Source: Cytophaga sp. FL35
GTDB lineage: Bacteria > Bacteroidota > Bacteroidia > Flavobacteriales > Flavobacteriaceae
Length of the DNA stretch: 64,000 nucleotides
Reading direction: 5' to 3'
Assembly: GCF_014349235.1 (NCBI RefSeq)
Contig: NZ_JACSOH010000005.1
Location: 124,001-188,000, forward strand
In this document: piece after piece, positions 10,448 to 18,871 of the stretch
Position numbering within the stretch: position 1 is the first letter of the stretch
How the letters are laid out: every line of letters starts with the position of its first letter
Position numbers and translations under genes: made by a program
Notes under the pieces: generated by a model
Database searches by the model: none
The model's input: the letters and a program-made list of their open reading frames with translations, nothing else
What the model was told of the DNA's origin: nothing

Positions 10448-10831
10448 TTATTCAACCGCTATCATTGATATTTCCACATTTACGAATTTGGGAAGATTGG
10501 CAACTTCAACTGTTTCCCTGGCAGGAGCAGTTTCTTCGTTAAAGTAAGAGCCGTAAACTTCGTTAACATAGGAAAATTGCTTCATATCGTTTAAAAATAT
10601 ACTGCTCTTGACCACATTTTCAAAGGTCATTCCAGCCGCTGTTAGTATGGCCTTTATGTTTTCCATACATTTTCTTGTCTCGGCTTTAATGTCACCTTCT
10701 ATAAGTTTTCTGGTTTTGGCATCCAATGGAATTTGCCCAGAAATATATAATGTACCCGAAATAAGAACTGCCTGGTTGTAAGGCCCAATGGGGGCGGGGG
10801 CGTTAGAAGTATTAATAATTCTCTTTTCCAT
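10448..10831 (-). CDS. ridA: RidA family enamine/imine deaminase
   Basis: RidA proteins hydrolyse reactive enamine/imine intermediates such as 2-aminoacrylate released by PLP enzymes. The 127-residue length and sequence are canonical: APAPIGPYNQAV and ISGQIPLDAKTRKLIEGD near the start, the arginine in APARETVEVANLP that binds the substrate carboxylate, and a C-terminal VEISMIAVE. It is 12 bases downstream of the LptD-like gene on the same strand and is probably co-transcribed with it; that arrangement is common in flavobacteria but has no evident functional reason. Confidence 0.93.
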   Translation of the reverse strand: MEKRIINTSNAPAPIGPYNQAVLISGTLYISGQIPLDAKTRKLIEGDIKAETRKCMENIKAILTAAGMTFENVVKSSIFLNDMKQFSYVNEVYGSYFNEETAPARETVEVANLPKFVNVEISMIAVE

Positions 10832-10843
10832 ATTTCAATAGTA

Positions 10844-13594
10844 TTATCGTTGACTGCGGTTTTCCCATTTTAGGTCGCTAAGAATGGAACTTTTGATTCC
10901 AATGAAAAAATACCAGCGCGTATAAGTTCCAAACGGTGTCCAGTTAAAGTTCATTCTAAAACTTTTCAAATCCCTTTCAAAGCGTAGTTGGGTTAAGGTA
11001 AAACCCTTGTTCTTAAAATCATATCCGGAAGACCCACCAACTTTCCATCGTGGCGAAAGTTCTATGTCTCCTGAGAACATCAAGGAATGACTGCTAAACT
11101 CATTTTGTCTTGCGGAGTTCAAATAACTGGCAGAGTAGGCCAGTCTAAAGTTCCAAGGTATTTTGGTGGCGTAGGGTGGGTTTTCAATATCCTCATCTTC
11201 ATCTCTTTCGCCATATCTATCTTCTAGTAGTTCATTGTTGTAATTGTCAGACCGTCCAAAAAGGTCGTCATCACGGCCACCACTTTGGGCTACATAATCG
11301 TAAGCTCCCGGTTCCTCTTCATCCTCCTCCGAGTCTTCTTTTTTCTTTCCAAAAGTTTCACTATCAATAGAATATCCAATATTAATGTTGGCCTGGGTTA
11401 ATCTGAAAAGGCTTCCGCCATTGTCAATGTTGAACTTATCTACCCGGCGGCCGTTGTTGTCTATCGCATATGGATCAAGACCGGCCGAAAAGTTAATGGA
11501 CATTTTATTGTTTAGAATATTGGTACCGCCGTTCACCCTAAGTGGACTAAGTTTTAAGGAATCTGATTCAAAGTTATATCCGGTTGAGATATTAAAGTTG
11601 TTCAGAATTGATATTTTCTTGGCTTCCGTTGCGGTAGAATCCTTGTCCGTCACTTTCGCTTCTAAGGTATTGGCCAAGGAAAAACTTAAACTGTTAGATT
11701 TTCCTAGGCTAGGCGCACCGTTCAAAGTTCCTTCAAATCTACTGTACTGTACCACTTCGCCAGTGTCATTATTTAAATATTCATCATAAAACTGATCAAA
11801 GGAAGGTGCATACCCATAACTTAAAGAGGGTCTCATAACGTGGCGAATGGCCTGTATTTTTTTCTCTTCCCCAAAGTTGAAAGTACCATAAAGAGTGGTA
11901 CCTACACTGGCACTCAAGTTGTATTTGTTGTACCTGTCAAAGCCAGGGATGGTATCCCTTACTACTTCACCAACTTCACCATTGGTTCCTAGCTCATATC
12001 TTTGTCGGTAGGTTTCCAGCGTCCACACATCCTCATAACTACCGCCCATACTAACGCTGAAGAATTTGGCAACCTTAAAGTTGGTGCTAATGGGCAACCG
12101 GTGCCTAGCTCCAATTTTGGCTTCGTCAAACATGGCGGCGGTCAAAAAGTCCTCATCATTGGTGGTAAGCTGATTTCTTGCATTCACATCATACTGAAAA
12201 TTGATGTTCTGAATTGCTCCTTTTTTAATGCCCTCTCTTTTGGCAAAGGGAAAAATACGCTCCATACTTGCCTGAAAGGTAGGCAGGGTCATTTGTATGT
12301 TTTTTAAATCTGGGTTTTCCCTAGCCGAGGCACTCGTATTTTGTGAATGTGATGCGGTCAAACTCATGTTCACAGATGGGTAGTTGGGAAATGTTTTAGA
12401 GTATGAAATGGATGATGATAAGGTGTTGTTCTGTGTAAGTGGCAGGTTTACTTGGTTCAAGGAGTTTTGGTAATAAGAGCTACTTCCTAAATTCACATTT
12501 GCCGAGAACTGAGAGTTTGGGCTTGCTTTTGTATCTTGGGAATGGGACATCTGAAAGTTCCAAATCTTTTGATTGCTATAGTCGTCAAAACCCCTTTGGC
12601 TGCTTACCAAGTTTTCATACCTGAAATTAATATTTCCCCTGTATTTGTATCTTTTGGTGTAGACCGTTGCGGTTCTAAAACCATAACTGCCGTTGGTATA
12701 AAAGTCACCGGTTACCGTTAAATCGGCATAATCGCTAAAGGGAAGGTAATAACCTCCATTTTGCAGAAAATAACCTCTATTGGGGTCGTTACCAAAAGTT
12801 GGCATCATTAAACCAGCGGTTCTTCCTACCGTTAGGGGAAAATAGGCAAAAGGCAATGCAATGGGAGTGGGTACGTCCGCAATGTAGAGATTACTAAACC
12901 CGGCTATTACTTTTTTCTTGGGTACAAACTTGGCTTTCCTTACCCTGATGTAGTAATCTGGGTTGATGGTATCATTGGAGGTCGTAATTTTAGCCTCGCT
13001 CATAAAGTAAACGGAGTCGTTTTCCTTTTTTGTAGTTTGGGCGTAGACCTTCATTGCGTCACTACCCAATTGTCCAAGTCCCGCTTGTTGTTCCGTTCTT
13101 GAATTGAAAATAAGGGCTTTTTCCGTATCAAAGTTAAACCTGATACTATCTGGTCTAACTTCGTTGTCCCCTTGTTTGAAATAAGGTAGCTGGGTATAAT
13201 TGCCTAAGGAATCTTTAATTCGGCCGGCATAGACCTCGTTTTTTACATAATCCATAACAATAATTCCGGCCTTTAACTCCGTATCTTGATAATAGATTTC
13301 TGCTTCGTTATAAAGATATATTTTTTGGTCCTTTTGGCTGAGTTTTACGTAATCCTTAGCCTTATATTTTATTTTATCCAGCAAAACAGACGGCTGTTTT
13401 GGCACGGTATCTGCTTGTAGGCTATCGTTTTTAGCCTGGTTTTGCGCCAACGGATTAGGAATAAGGGGGGCTATTATGGTGTCTTTCTCCGTTTTAATGG
13501 GTAATGATACTATACCGCCTTCCTGAGCAGTTACCGAAAAAGTGCCCAGCAATAGCAATGCCATGAAAAGAAAAAAGTGTATGTTTGATTGCAA
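10844..13594 (-). CDS. LptD-like outer-membrane LPS assembly protein
   Basis: A 916-residue outer-membrane protein of the LptD/OstA type, which forms the barrel that inserts lipopolysaccharide into the outer leaflet. It opens with a signal peptide (FFLFMALLLLGTFSVTAQ). Residues about 75-240 resemble the OstA jellyroll (LYNEAEIYYQDTELKAGII), followed by a plug transition AFAYFPLTVGRTAGLMMP and a long amphipathic beta-strand barrel to the C-terminus (RWYFFIGIKSS). A strongly acidic stretch at about residues 755-820 (many DE runs, e.g. KKKEDSEEDEEEPGAYDY) interrupts the barrel and is probably a surface loop. A TANNTTTG match on the minus strand (13649-13642) may be part of its promoter. Confidence 0.85.
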   Translation of the reverse strand: MQSNIHFFLFMALLLLGTFSVTAQEGGIVSLPIKTEKDTIIAPLIPNPLAQNQAKNDSLQADTVPKQPSVLLDKIKYKAKDYVKLSQKDQKIYLYNEAEIYYQDTELKAGIIVMDYVKNEVYAGRIKDSLGNYTQLPYFKQGDNEVRPDSIRFNFDTEKALIFNSRTEQQAGLGQLGSDAMKVYAQTTKKENDSVYFMSEAKITTSNDTINPDYYIRVRKAKFVPKKKVIAGFSNLYIADVPTPIALPFAYFPLTVGRTAGLMMPTFGNDPNRGYFLQNGGYYLPFSDYADLTVTGDFYTNGSYGFRTATVYTKRYKYRGNINFRYENLVSSQRGFDDYSNQKIWNFQMSHSQDTKASPNSQFSANVNLGSSSYYQNSLNQVNLPLTQNNTLSSSISYSKTFPNYPSVNMSLTASHSQNTSASARENPDLKNIQMTLPTFQASMERIFPFAKREGIKKGAIQNINFQYDVNARNQLTTNDEDFLTAAMFDEAKIGARHRLPISTNFKVAKFFSVSMGGSYEDVWTLETYRQRYELGTNGEVGEVVRDTIPGFDRYNKYNLSASVGTTLYGTFNFGEEKKIQAIRHVMRPSLSYGYAPSFDQFYDEYLNNDTGEVVQYSRFEGTLNGAPSLGKSNSLSFSLANTLEAKVTDKDSTATEAKKISILNNFNISTGYNFESDSLKLSPLRVNGGTNILNNKMSINFSAGLDPYAIDNNGRRVDKFNIDNGGSLFRLTQANINIGYSIDSETFGKKKEDSEEDEEEPGAYDYVAQSGGRDDDLFGRSDNYNNELLEDRYGERDEDEDIENPPYATKIPWNFRLAYSASYLNSARQNEFSSHSLMFSGDIELSPRWKVGGSSGYDFKNKGFTLTQLRFERDLKSFRMNFNWTPFGTYTRWYFFIGIKSSILSDLKWENRSQR

Positions 13595-13614
13595 GGCTAT
13601 ATATCCTATTTTTG
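13584..13614 (+). promoter_or_regulatory. Promoter of the amidase gene (TTTG-N19-TATTTTTG)
   Basis: TTTG at 13584-13587 and TATTTTTG at 13607-13614 are 19 bases apart, the exact spacing expected for a Bacteroidota sigma-A promoter. It would start transcription near 13621, leaving a leader of about 80 bases before the amidase ATG. The -33 box lies inside the first codons of the divergent LptD-like gene. Confidence 0.6.
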
Positions 13615-13698
13615 TAAGCGATTGGCTTGGCTTTCGGAGGTCAAACTTACATATATTTTTTCTTCCGCTGATAGCGCCTTACCATAAATTTAACCATA

Positions 13699-15069
13699 AT
13701 GAACGCATCTAAATACAGTGTAACTGCGCACTTGATGAGATTACAGCTACTCCTTTGTATCGCTTTTTTGTTGCCACAGGTTTTTTGGGGCAAAAGTACG
13801 TCTACATTTCAAAATGACGACAAATTTACCGTTGTTTTGGATGCAGGACACGGTGGTCATGACCCTGGAAATTTGGGAAACGGTTATTTGGAAAAAGATA
13901 TTGCCTTAAAAATTGTTTTGAAAGTGGGCTCCATTCTTGAAAAGAACAAGGATATAAATGTGATTTACACCCGTAAGGATGATACGTTCGTAGATTTGTA
14001 CGTACGCGGACAGATTGCCAATAAGGCCAATGCAGACGTCTTTGTTTCCGTCCATTGTGACTCCCATAATTCCAATGCCAACGGGGCAGGTACCTTTGTC
14101 TTAGGGCTTCATGCCAATAAACAGAATTTTGAGGTAGCGAAAAAGGAGAACTCCGTAATTTATTTGGAGGATAATTACCAAAATAGATATGCGGACTATG
14201 ATATCAACTCCCCAGAATCGGTAATAGGTCTTACAATCATGCAGGAGGAGTTTTTAGATAATAGTATCGCTTTGGCAAAAGCAATGCAGGATAACTTTTC
14301 TGGGAAACTTAAAAGAAACGATAGAAAGGTAAAGCAGGCGGGTTTTATCGTTTTGCATCAAACCTTTATGCCCAGTGTACTGGTTGAAACAGGGTTTCTT
14401 ACGAACAAACAGGAAGGTGCCTATTTGAATTCCAAAAACGGGCAAACAGAAATGGGCACCGCCATTGCTCAAGCGATATTGGCCTATAAAAACAATGCTC
14501 AAGCGAATATGGCCGATTATGCTGAAAACGTAGTAGCTGCCCCTGAGCCTAAGACTGGTCAACCCGAGAAAGTGGTTGAACAACCTAAGCAGAGGAAGGC
14601 TGAAAAAGAGGTTTTGCCAAAAGAAAGCTCCAAAAAGGAGGAAAATTTAGTTGTTGCCAACGAGAATAATAGTTCCTCTGTGGCCAAAAAGGAGAAAGAG
14701 GCTTCGCAAATTATAAGGGAGGCCCAACAAAACGCCACTAATTCAGTAAAAAGACCGTTAGAGACAGACAAAACAGGTGTTGTGTCATCTACCAATGAGG
14801 AAAAAACAACGGCAGAAATTATTGTTTACAAGGTTCAAATCATGGCGAGCGCCAAAAATTTACCCCTAAGACCAGAATCTTTTAATGGCTTGAGCCAAGT
14901 GGCTAAAGAACCGTACAAAAACCTGTTTAGATATGTTTATGGGAGTACAAGGTCGCTTAGGGAGGCCAAGATGTTGAAAAGCAATGCTGACCTAAAAGGT
15001 TATACTTCTTCTTACTTAGTAGCGTATCGTAATGGTGAAAGGATTCCCTTTAAAGAAAGTATCAAATAG
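13699..15069 (+). CDS. N-acetylmuramoyl-L-alanine amidase (Amidase_3) with C-terminal SPOR-like domain
   Basis: A zinc amidase that cuts the MurNAc-L-alanine bond of peptidoglycan, acting in the periplasm, usually in cell separation. Residues 1-31 form a signal peptide; the Amidase_3 domain spans about 43-265 with VVLDAGHGGHDPG (zinc ligand H51), E65 in GYLEKDIAL, SVHCDSH and the catalytic VLVETGFLTN. A charged, Lys/Glu-rich linker covers about 275-370. Residues about 375-450 (VYKVQIMASAKNLPL, then FRYVYGSTRSLREA) look like a SPOR-type peptidoglycan-binding domain. M13 (13735) is a possible alternative start. An MlaD-like gene follows on the same strand after 100 bases. Confidence 0.92.
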   Translation: MNASKYSVTAHLMRLQLLLCIAFLLPQVFWGKSTSTFQNDDKFTVVLDAGHGGHDPGNLGNGYLEKDIALKIVLKVGSILEKNKDINVIYTRKDDTFVDLYVRGQIANKANADVFVSVHCDSHNSNANGAGTFVLGLHANKQNFEVAKKENSVIYLEDNYQNRYADYDINSPESVIGLTIMQEEFLDNSIALAKAMQDNFSGKLKRNDRKVKQAGFIVLHQTFMPSVLVETGFLTNKQEGAYLNSKNGQTEMGTAIAQAILAYKNNAQANMADYAENVVAAPEPKTGQPEKVVEQPKQRKAEKEVLPKESSKKEENLVVANENNSSSVAKKEKEASQIIREAQQNATNSVKRPLETDKTGVVSSTNEEKTTAEIIVYKVQIMASAKNLPLRPESFNGLSQVAKEPYKNLFRYVYGSTRSLREAKMLKSNADLKGYTSSYLVAYRNGERIPFKESIK

Positions 15070-15169
15070 GTTTAGGACAAGATAAATCATAACCTTCCAT
15101 AATTTATTTCTAATTTTGTTAAGGACGAAAGGATTTTAAGTAGTCACTTTAACCCCAAAATCGAGTCAT

Positions 15170-16141
15170 TTGAAACTATCTAGGGAAATTAAAACAGGAA
15201 TTATTGTTATTGGCGGTATTCTGTTGTTCATTTTAGGATTTAGCTATTTAAAATCTTCACCACTCTTTGAAAATGGCAAAACACTTTACGTTATTTATAA
15301 AGATGTGGGTGGCTTACAGACAGGTACCCCGGTAACTATAAACGGCTTTGCGGTAGGGAATGTTACGGATATCAGTTTTAAGGATAGGGGAGGAAGCCTG
15401 TTAGTTACCTTATTTGTTAAAAGTGATTTTGAATTTTCCAGTAAAAGTCCCGCGGAGTTATATGATACAGGTATTATAGGAGGTAAAGGTGTGCAGATCA
15501 AACCGGTTTTTGACGGTGCCCAATTGGCCAAAAGCGGTGATACGCTTCCAAGCCTAACACAACCAGGTCTTACCCAATTAGTACAAAAACAATTGACACC
15601 TTTGCAAAGAAAGGTAGAAGGAGCAATGACCAATGCGGACACCTTGCTAAGAAATGTAAATGACGTACTAGATGATAATGCCCGTAAGGATTTACGCGAA
15701 ACTTTAAGTGGGTTAAATGCCACAGTGGCCAGCTTTCAGCAAAGCGCCCAAGTTCTTAATAGGATATTGAGCGATAATGAAGGTAAGCTTGGTACTTCTC
15801 TTGAAAATTTTGAAGAATTAACGGCCAACTTCGCCAAGTTATCCGATTCATTGAACAATGCCGGGCTAGGGAGAACCCTTGCTAGTTTAGAATCTTCTAT
15901 GGCCAATTTAAATAGTTTAATGGCCCGAATAGAAAAGGGAGATGGCACCTTGGGTAAATTGATGAAAGACGAAGAATTGTACGTTAACCTAAACAATGCT
16001 TCTAGAGAATTAGATCTTTTGCTACAGGATTTTAGGCTTAATCCTAAACGTTACGTCAATGTTTCTGTTTTTGGAAAAAAGCAAAAGGAATATGAGCTTC
16101 CCGAAGAGGATCCAGCGGCCAGACCAAATGTATTGAATTAA
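15170..16141 (+). CDS. MlaD/MCE family lipid-transport protein
   Basis: An inner-membrane anchored MCE protein, the periplasmic substrate-binding part of Mla-like phospholipid transport. The 323-residue protein has one N-terminal membrane segment (IKTGIIVIGGILLFILGFSYL), an MCE domain (about 37-115, with VGGLQTGTPVTINGFAVG and TGIIGGKGVQI), then a long helical or coiled-coil tail to about residue 300. The start is TTG at 15170, giving MKLSREIKTG as in relatives; no in-frame ATG lies upstream before the stop at 15137. A lone TAATTTTG at 15111-15118 may be its -7 box. It is 3 bases ahead of the Fe-S protein gene at 16145. Confidence 0.88.
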   Translation: MKLSREIKTGIIVIGGILLFILGFSYLKSSPLFENGKTLYVIYKDVGGLQTGTPVTINGFAVGNVTDISFKDRGGSLLVTLFVKSDFEFSSKSPAELYDTGIIGGKGVQIKPVFDGAQLAKSGDTLPSLTQPGLTQLVQKQLTPLQRKVEGAMTNADTLLRNVNDVLDDNARKDLRETLSGLNATVASFQQSAQVLNRILSDNEGKLGTSLENFEELTANFAKLSDSLNNAGLGRTLASLESSMANLNSLMARIEKGDGTLGKLMKDEELYVNLNNASRELDLLLQDFRLNPKRYVNVSVFGKKQKEYELPEEDPAARPNVLN

Positions 16142-16144
16142 AAG

Positions 16145-17467
16145 ATGGAATATTTACCAAATGTTTTATTTGCAATAGTCTTAATAGCCGGCATAGGTTA
16201 TTTCGCAAAAAATGTGGGCCGATTAAGGCGAAATATCAACTTGGGTAAAGATGTTGATGTTTCCGATAATAGGAAGGAACGTTGGAAAAACATGGCCAGG
16301 ATTGCTCTGGGGCAGTCCAAAATGGTGGTAAGACCAGTAGCCGGTTTACTTCATATTATCGTTTACGTAGGTTTTATCATCATTAATATTGAAGTACTTG
16401 AAATCATTATCGATGGTTTACTTGGTACACATAGGGTATTTGCGCCCTTAGGTGCGGTCTATGACTTTTTGATTGGTTCCTTTGAGATTCTGGCATTTCT
16501 TGTAATTGTATCCGTAGTTGCTTTTTGGGTACGCCGAAATATAATTAAGCTACGCCGGTTTTTAAAGCCGGAAATGAGAGGTTGGCCAAAGAAAGACGGC
16601 AACCTAATTCTGTACATTGAGTTGGTGCTAATGGTTTTGTTTTTGACCATGAACGCCGCGGATTATCAGCTTCAGCAATTGGGCGCGGAACACTATACTA
16701 AGGCCGGCGCTTTTCCGGTGAGTCAATTTATTGCTCAATTGATGGAAGGAATGAGTATCTCTTCTCTAATTGTTTTGGAAAGAGCGGCGTGGTGGATGCA
16801 TATAGTGGGTATCTTGTTTTTTCTCAATTACTTATATTTTTCAAAGCACTTGCATATTTTATTGGCGTTCCCAAATACCTTTTATGGTAGGGTAACCCCA
16901 AAAGGTAAATTCAAGAATTTAGAGGCGGTTACTGCTGAAGTTAAATTAATGCTTGATCCCAATGCCGACCCCTTCGCTGCTCCGGCAGAAGATACGGCCG
17001 AACCCGATAAATTTGGTGTATCGGATGTTAGGGACCTCAATTGGGTTCAGTTATTGAATGCCTACACGTGTACGGAATGTGGTCGTTGTACAGATGAGTG
17101 TCCTGCCAATCAAACTGGAAAAAAATTATCGCCTCGTAAGATAATGATGGATACTAGGGACCGTTTGGAAGAGGTTGGTAAGAATATGGACCAAAACAAG
17201 GGCGAGTTTAAGGACGATGGAAAGCAATTACTGGATGATTATATTACAAGGGAAGAATTGTGGGCGTGTACTACGTGTAATGCATGTGTAGAAGCTTGCC
17301 CCGTGAGTATAGACCCACTGTCCATAATTATGGATATGCGGCAGTATCTGGTTATGGAACAATCCGCGGCGCCTACCGAGTTGAATAATATGATGTCCAA
17401 TATAGAGAACAACGGAGCTCCTTGGCCGTACAACCAAATGGACCGTTTAAATTGGGTGAACGAATAA
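16145..17467 (+). CDS. Membrane-bound Fe-S protein, HdrC/NarI-like fusion
   Basis: A 440-residue membrane oxidoreductase subunit. Residues about 1-240 carry several membrane helices (LFAIVLIAGIGYFA, LLHIIVYVGFIIINIEVL, FEILAFLVIVSVVAFWV, IELVLMVLFLTMNAAD) of the NarI or cytochrome-b-like type. Residues about 300-390 hold two ferredoxin-type [4Fe-4S] motifs, CTECGRCTDECPA and CTTCNACVEACPV. The layout resembles the HdrC/GlpC group that passes electrons between quinone and a CCG-domain partner, and such a partner (17478) follows after 10 bases. The physiological substrate is unknown. Confidence 0.85.
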   Translation: MEYLPNVLFAIVLIAGIGYFAKNVGRLRRNINLGKDVDVSDNRKERWKNMARIALGQSKMVVRPVAGLLHIIVYVGFIIINIEVLEIIIDGLLGTHRVFAPLGAVYDFLIGSFEILAFLVIVSVVAFWVRRNIIKLRRFLKPEMRGWPKKDGNLILYIELVLMVLFLTMNAADYQLQQLGAEHYTKAGAFPVSQFIAQLMEGMSISSLIVLERAAWWMHIVGILFFLNYLYFSKHLHILLAFPNTFYGRVTPKGKFKNLEAVTAEVKLMLDPNADPFAAPAEDTAEPDKFGVSDVRDLNWVQLLNAYTCTECGRCTDECPANQTGKKLSPRKIMMDTRDRLEEVGKNMDQNKGEFKDDGKQLLDDYITREELWACTTCNACVEACPVSIDPLSIIMDMRQYLVMEQSAAPTELNNMMSNIENNGAPWPYNQMDRLNWVNE

Positions 17468-17477
17468 AGAAACGAAG

Positions 17478-18257
17478 ATGAGCGAACTTAAGGTAAAGAC
17501 CATGGAAGCCTTTATGGCAGAAGGGAAGCAGCCAGAAATATTGTTTTGGGTGGGTTCTGCCGGTAGTTTTGATGATAGGGCAAAGAAAATTTCTAGGGCA
17601 TTCGTAAAATTATTGAACAAGGCCAATGTGGATTTCGCCGTTTTAGGAACGGAGGAAAGCTGTACAGGAGATGTGGCCAAACGTGCAGGGAACGAGTTTT
17701 TGTTTCAAATGCAGGCCATGATGAACATAGAAGTACTCAATGGTTATGAAATTAAACGAATAGTTACGTGTGACCCCCATTCTTTTAATACCATAAAAAA
17801 TGAGTATCCTGAACTGGGCGGCAATTACGAAATACTGCACCATACCCAATATTTAAAGGAGCTAATGGATGCCGGTCGCTTACAAATAGAAGGTGAAACA
17901 TTTAAAGGAAAGCGCATTACTTTTCATGACCCTTGTTATCTGGGCAGGGCCAATTCTGTTTTTGAAGCACCAAGAGAAGCATTGGCCAAGACCAATGCCA
18001 ATTTGGTAGAAATGAAAAGGCACAAAAGAACGGCCCTATGTTGTGGTGCCGGAGGCGCGCAGATGTTTAAGGAGCCGGAAAAAGGGGATATGGACATTAA
18101 TGTGATGCGTACCCAAGACGCTCTGGAAACCAATCCAGATATAATTGCAACGGGGTGCCCGTATTGCAATACCATGATGACAGATGGAATAAAAGCTCAC
18201 GAGAAAGAAGATAAAGTAACGGTTTTAGACGTTGCCGAGCTTTTAGCGAACTCTTAG
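17478..18257 (+). CDS. CCG-domain Fe-S protein, HdrB-like
   Basis: A 259-residue soluble subunit with two cysteine-rich CCG regions: CDPHSFNTIKNEYPE near residue 95 and FHDPCYLGRANSVF with ALCCGAGGAQMF and ATGCPYCNTMM in the C-terminal half. Such domains bind a [4Fe-4S] cluster in HdrB, GlpC, LutA and related oxidoreductases. It is probably the partner of the membrane protein encoded just upstream. In flavobacteria this pair is often annotated simply as (Fe-S)-binding protein; no substrate can be inferred. Confidence 0.87.
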   Translation: MSELKVKTMEAFMAEGKQPEILFWVGSAGSFDDRAKKISRAFVKLLNKANVDFAVLGTEESCTGDVAKRAGNEFLFQMQAMMNIEVLNGYEIKRIVTCDPHSFNTIKNEYPELGGNYEILHHTQYLKELMDAGRLQIEGETFKGKRITFHDPCYLGRANSVFEAPREALAKTNANLVEMKRHKRTALCCGAGGAQMFKEPEKGDMDINVMRTQDALETNPDIIATGCPYCNTMMTDGIKAHEKEDKVTVLDVAELLANS

Positions 18258-18278
18258 AGAACCTATAACCAAAAATAT

Positions 18279-18761
18279 ATGCTAGTAGCATTTGATTCCC
18301 TTCCTGGAACAGCTAGAATATGGATTTACCAAGCCAATAGAAGTTTCTCGGATGAGGAAATTGACCAAATACAAATAGATTTAGACGCTTTTGTAAAACA
18401 ATGGACAGCCCATGGAAGCTCGCTCCATGCGGGATATGAAATAAAGTATAAGAGGTTTATAATCCTTGGTTTGGACCAATCCGTTGCCTCTGCCTCAGGT
18501 TGCTCCATAGATGCCTCGGTTCACTTTATACAAGAATTGGAAAAAAAGTATGAGGTAGCGCTTTTGGATAAAATGAATGTTTCCTATAAACAAGGCGAGT
18601 ATATTGCTTATAAGCCTTTGGCAGATTTCAAGAAAATGGCCAAACAAAAAGCAGTTTCCAAAAATACCATTGTCTTTAACAATCTTGTGAATAATAAGCA
18701 AGAATATGAGGAGTATTGGGAGGTGCCTGCTTCGGAAAGCTGGCATGCACGTTTCATGTAA
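18279..18761 (+). CDS. Conserved flavobacterial protein (often mislabelled ABC transporter ATPase)
   Basis: A 160-residue cytoplasmic protein without signal peptide or membrane segment. It starts MLVAFDSLPGTARIWIYQANR and contains SLHAGYEIKYKRFIILGLDQ and a SGCSIDASVHFIQELEKKY segment with a SGCSID motif. I see no Walker A, signature or Walker B motif, so the ABC transporter ATPase name I recall being attached to such proteins is not supported. It lies 21 bases after the HdrB-like gene and probably shares its transcript. Function unknown. Confidence 0.8.
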   Translation: MLVAFDSLPGTARIWIYQANRSFSDEEIDQIQIDLDAFVKQWTAHGSSLHAGYEIKYKRFIILGLDQSVASASGCSIDASVHFIQELEKKYEVALLDKMNVSYKQGEYIAYKPLADFKKMAKQKAVSKNTIVFNNLVNNKQEYEEYWEVPASESWHARFM

Positions 18762-18871
18762 TACTTGGTGATTTTTATATCTTCTTAGGTATTGGTTTCA
18801 TTATATATATCCGATGAAATGCAATATTTGTATTTGTTTTTAGTTATTCCCATAGATTGGTTCATTTTACA

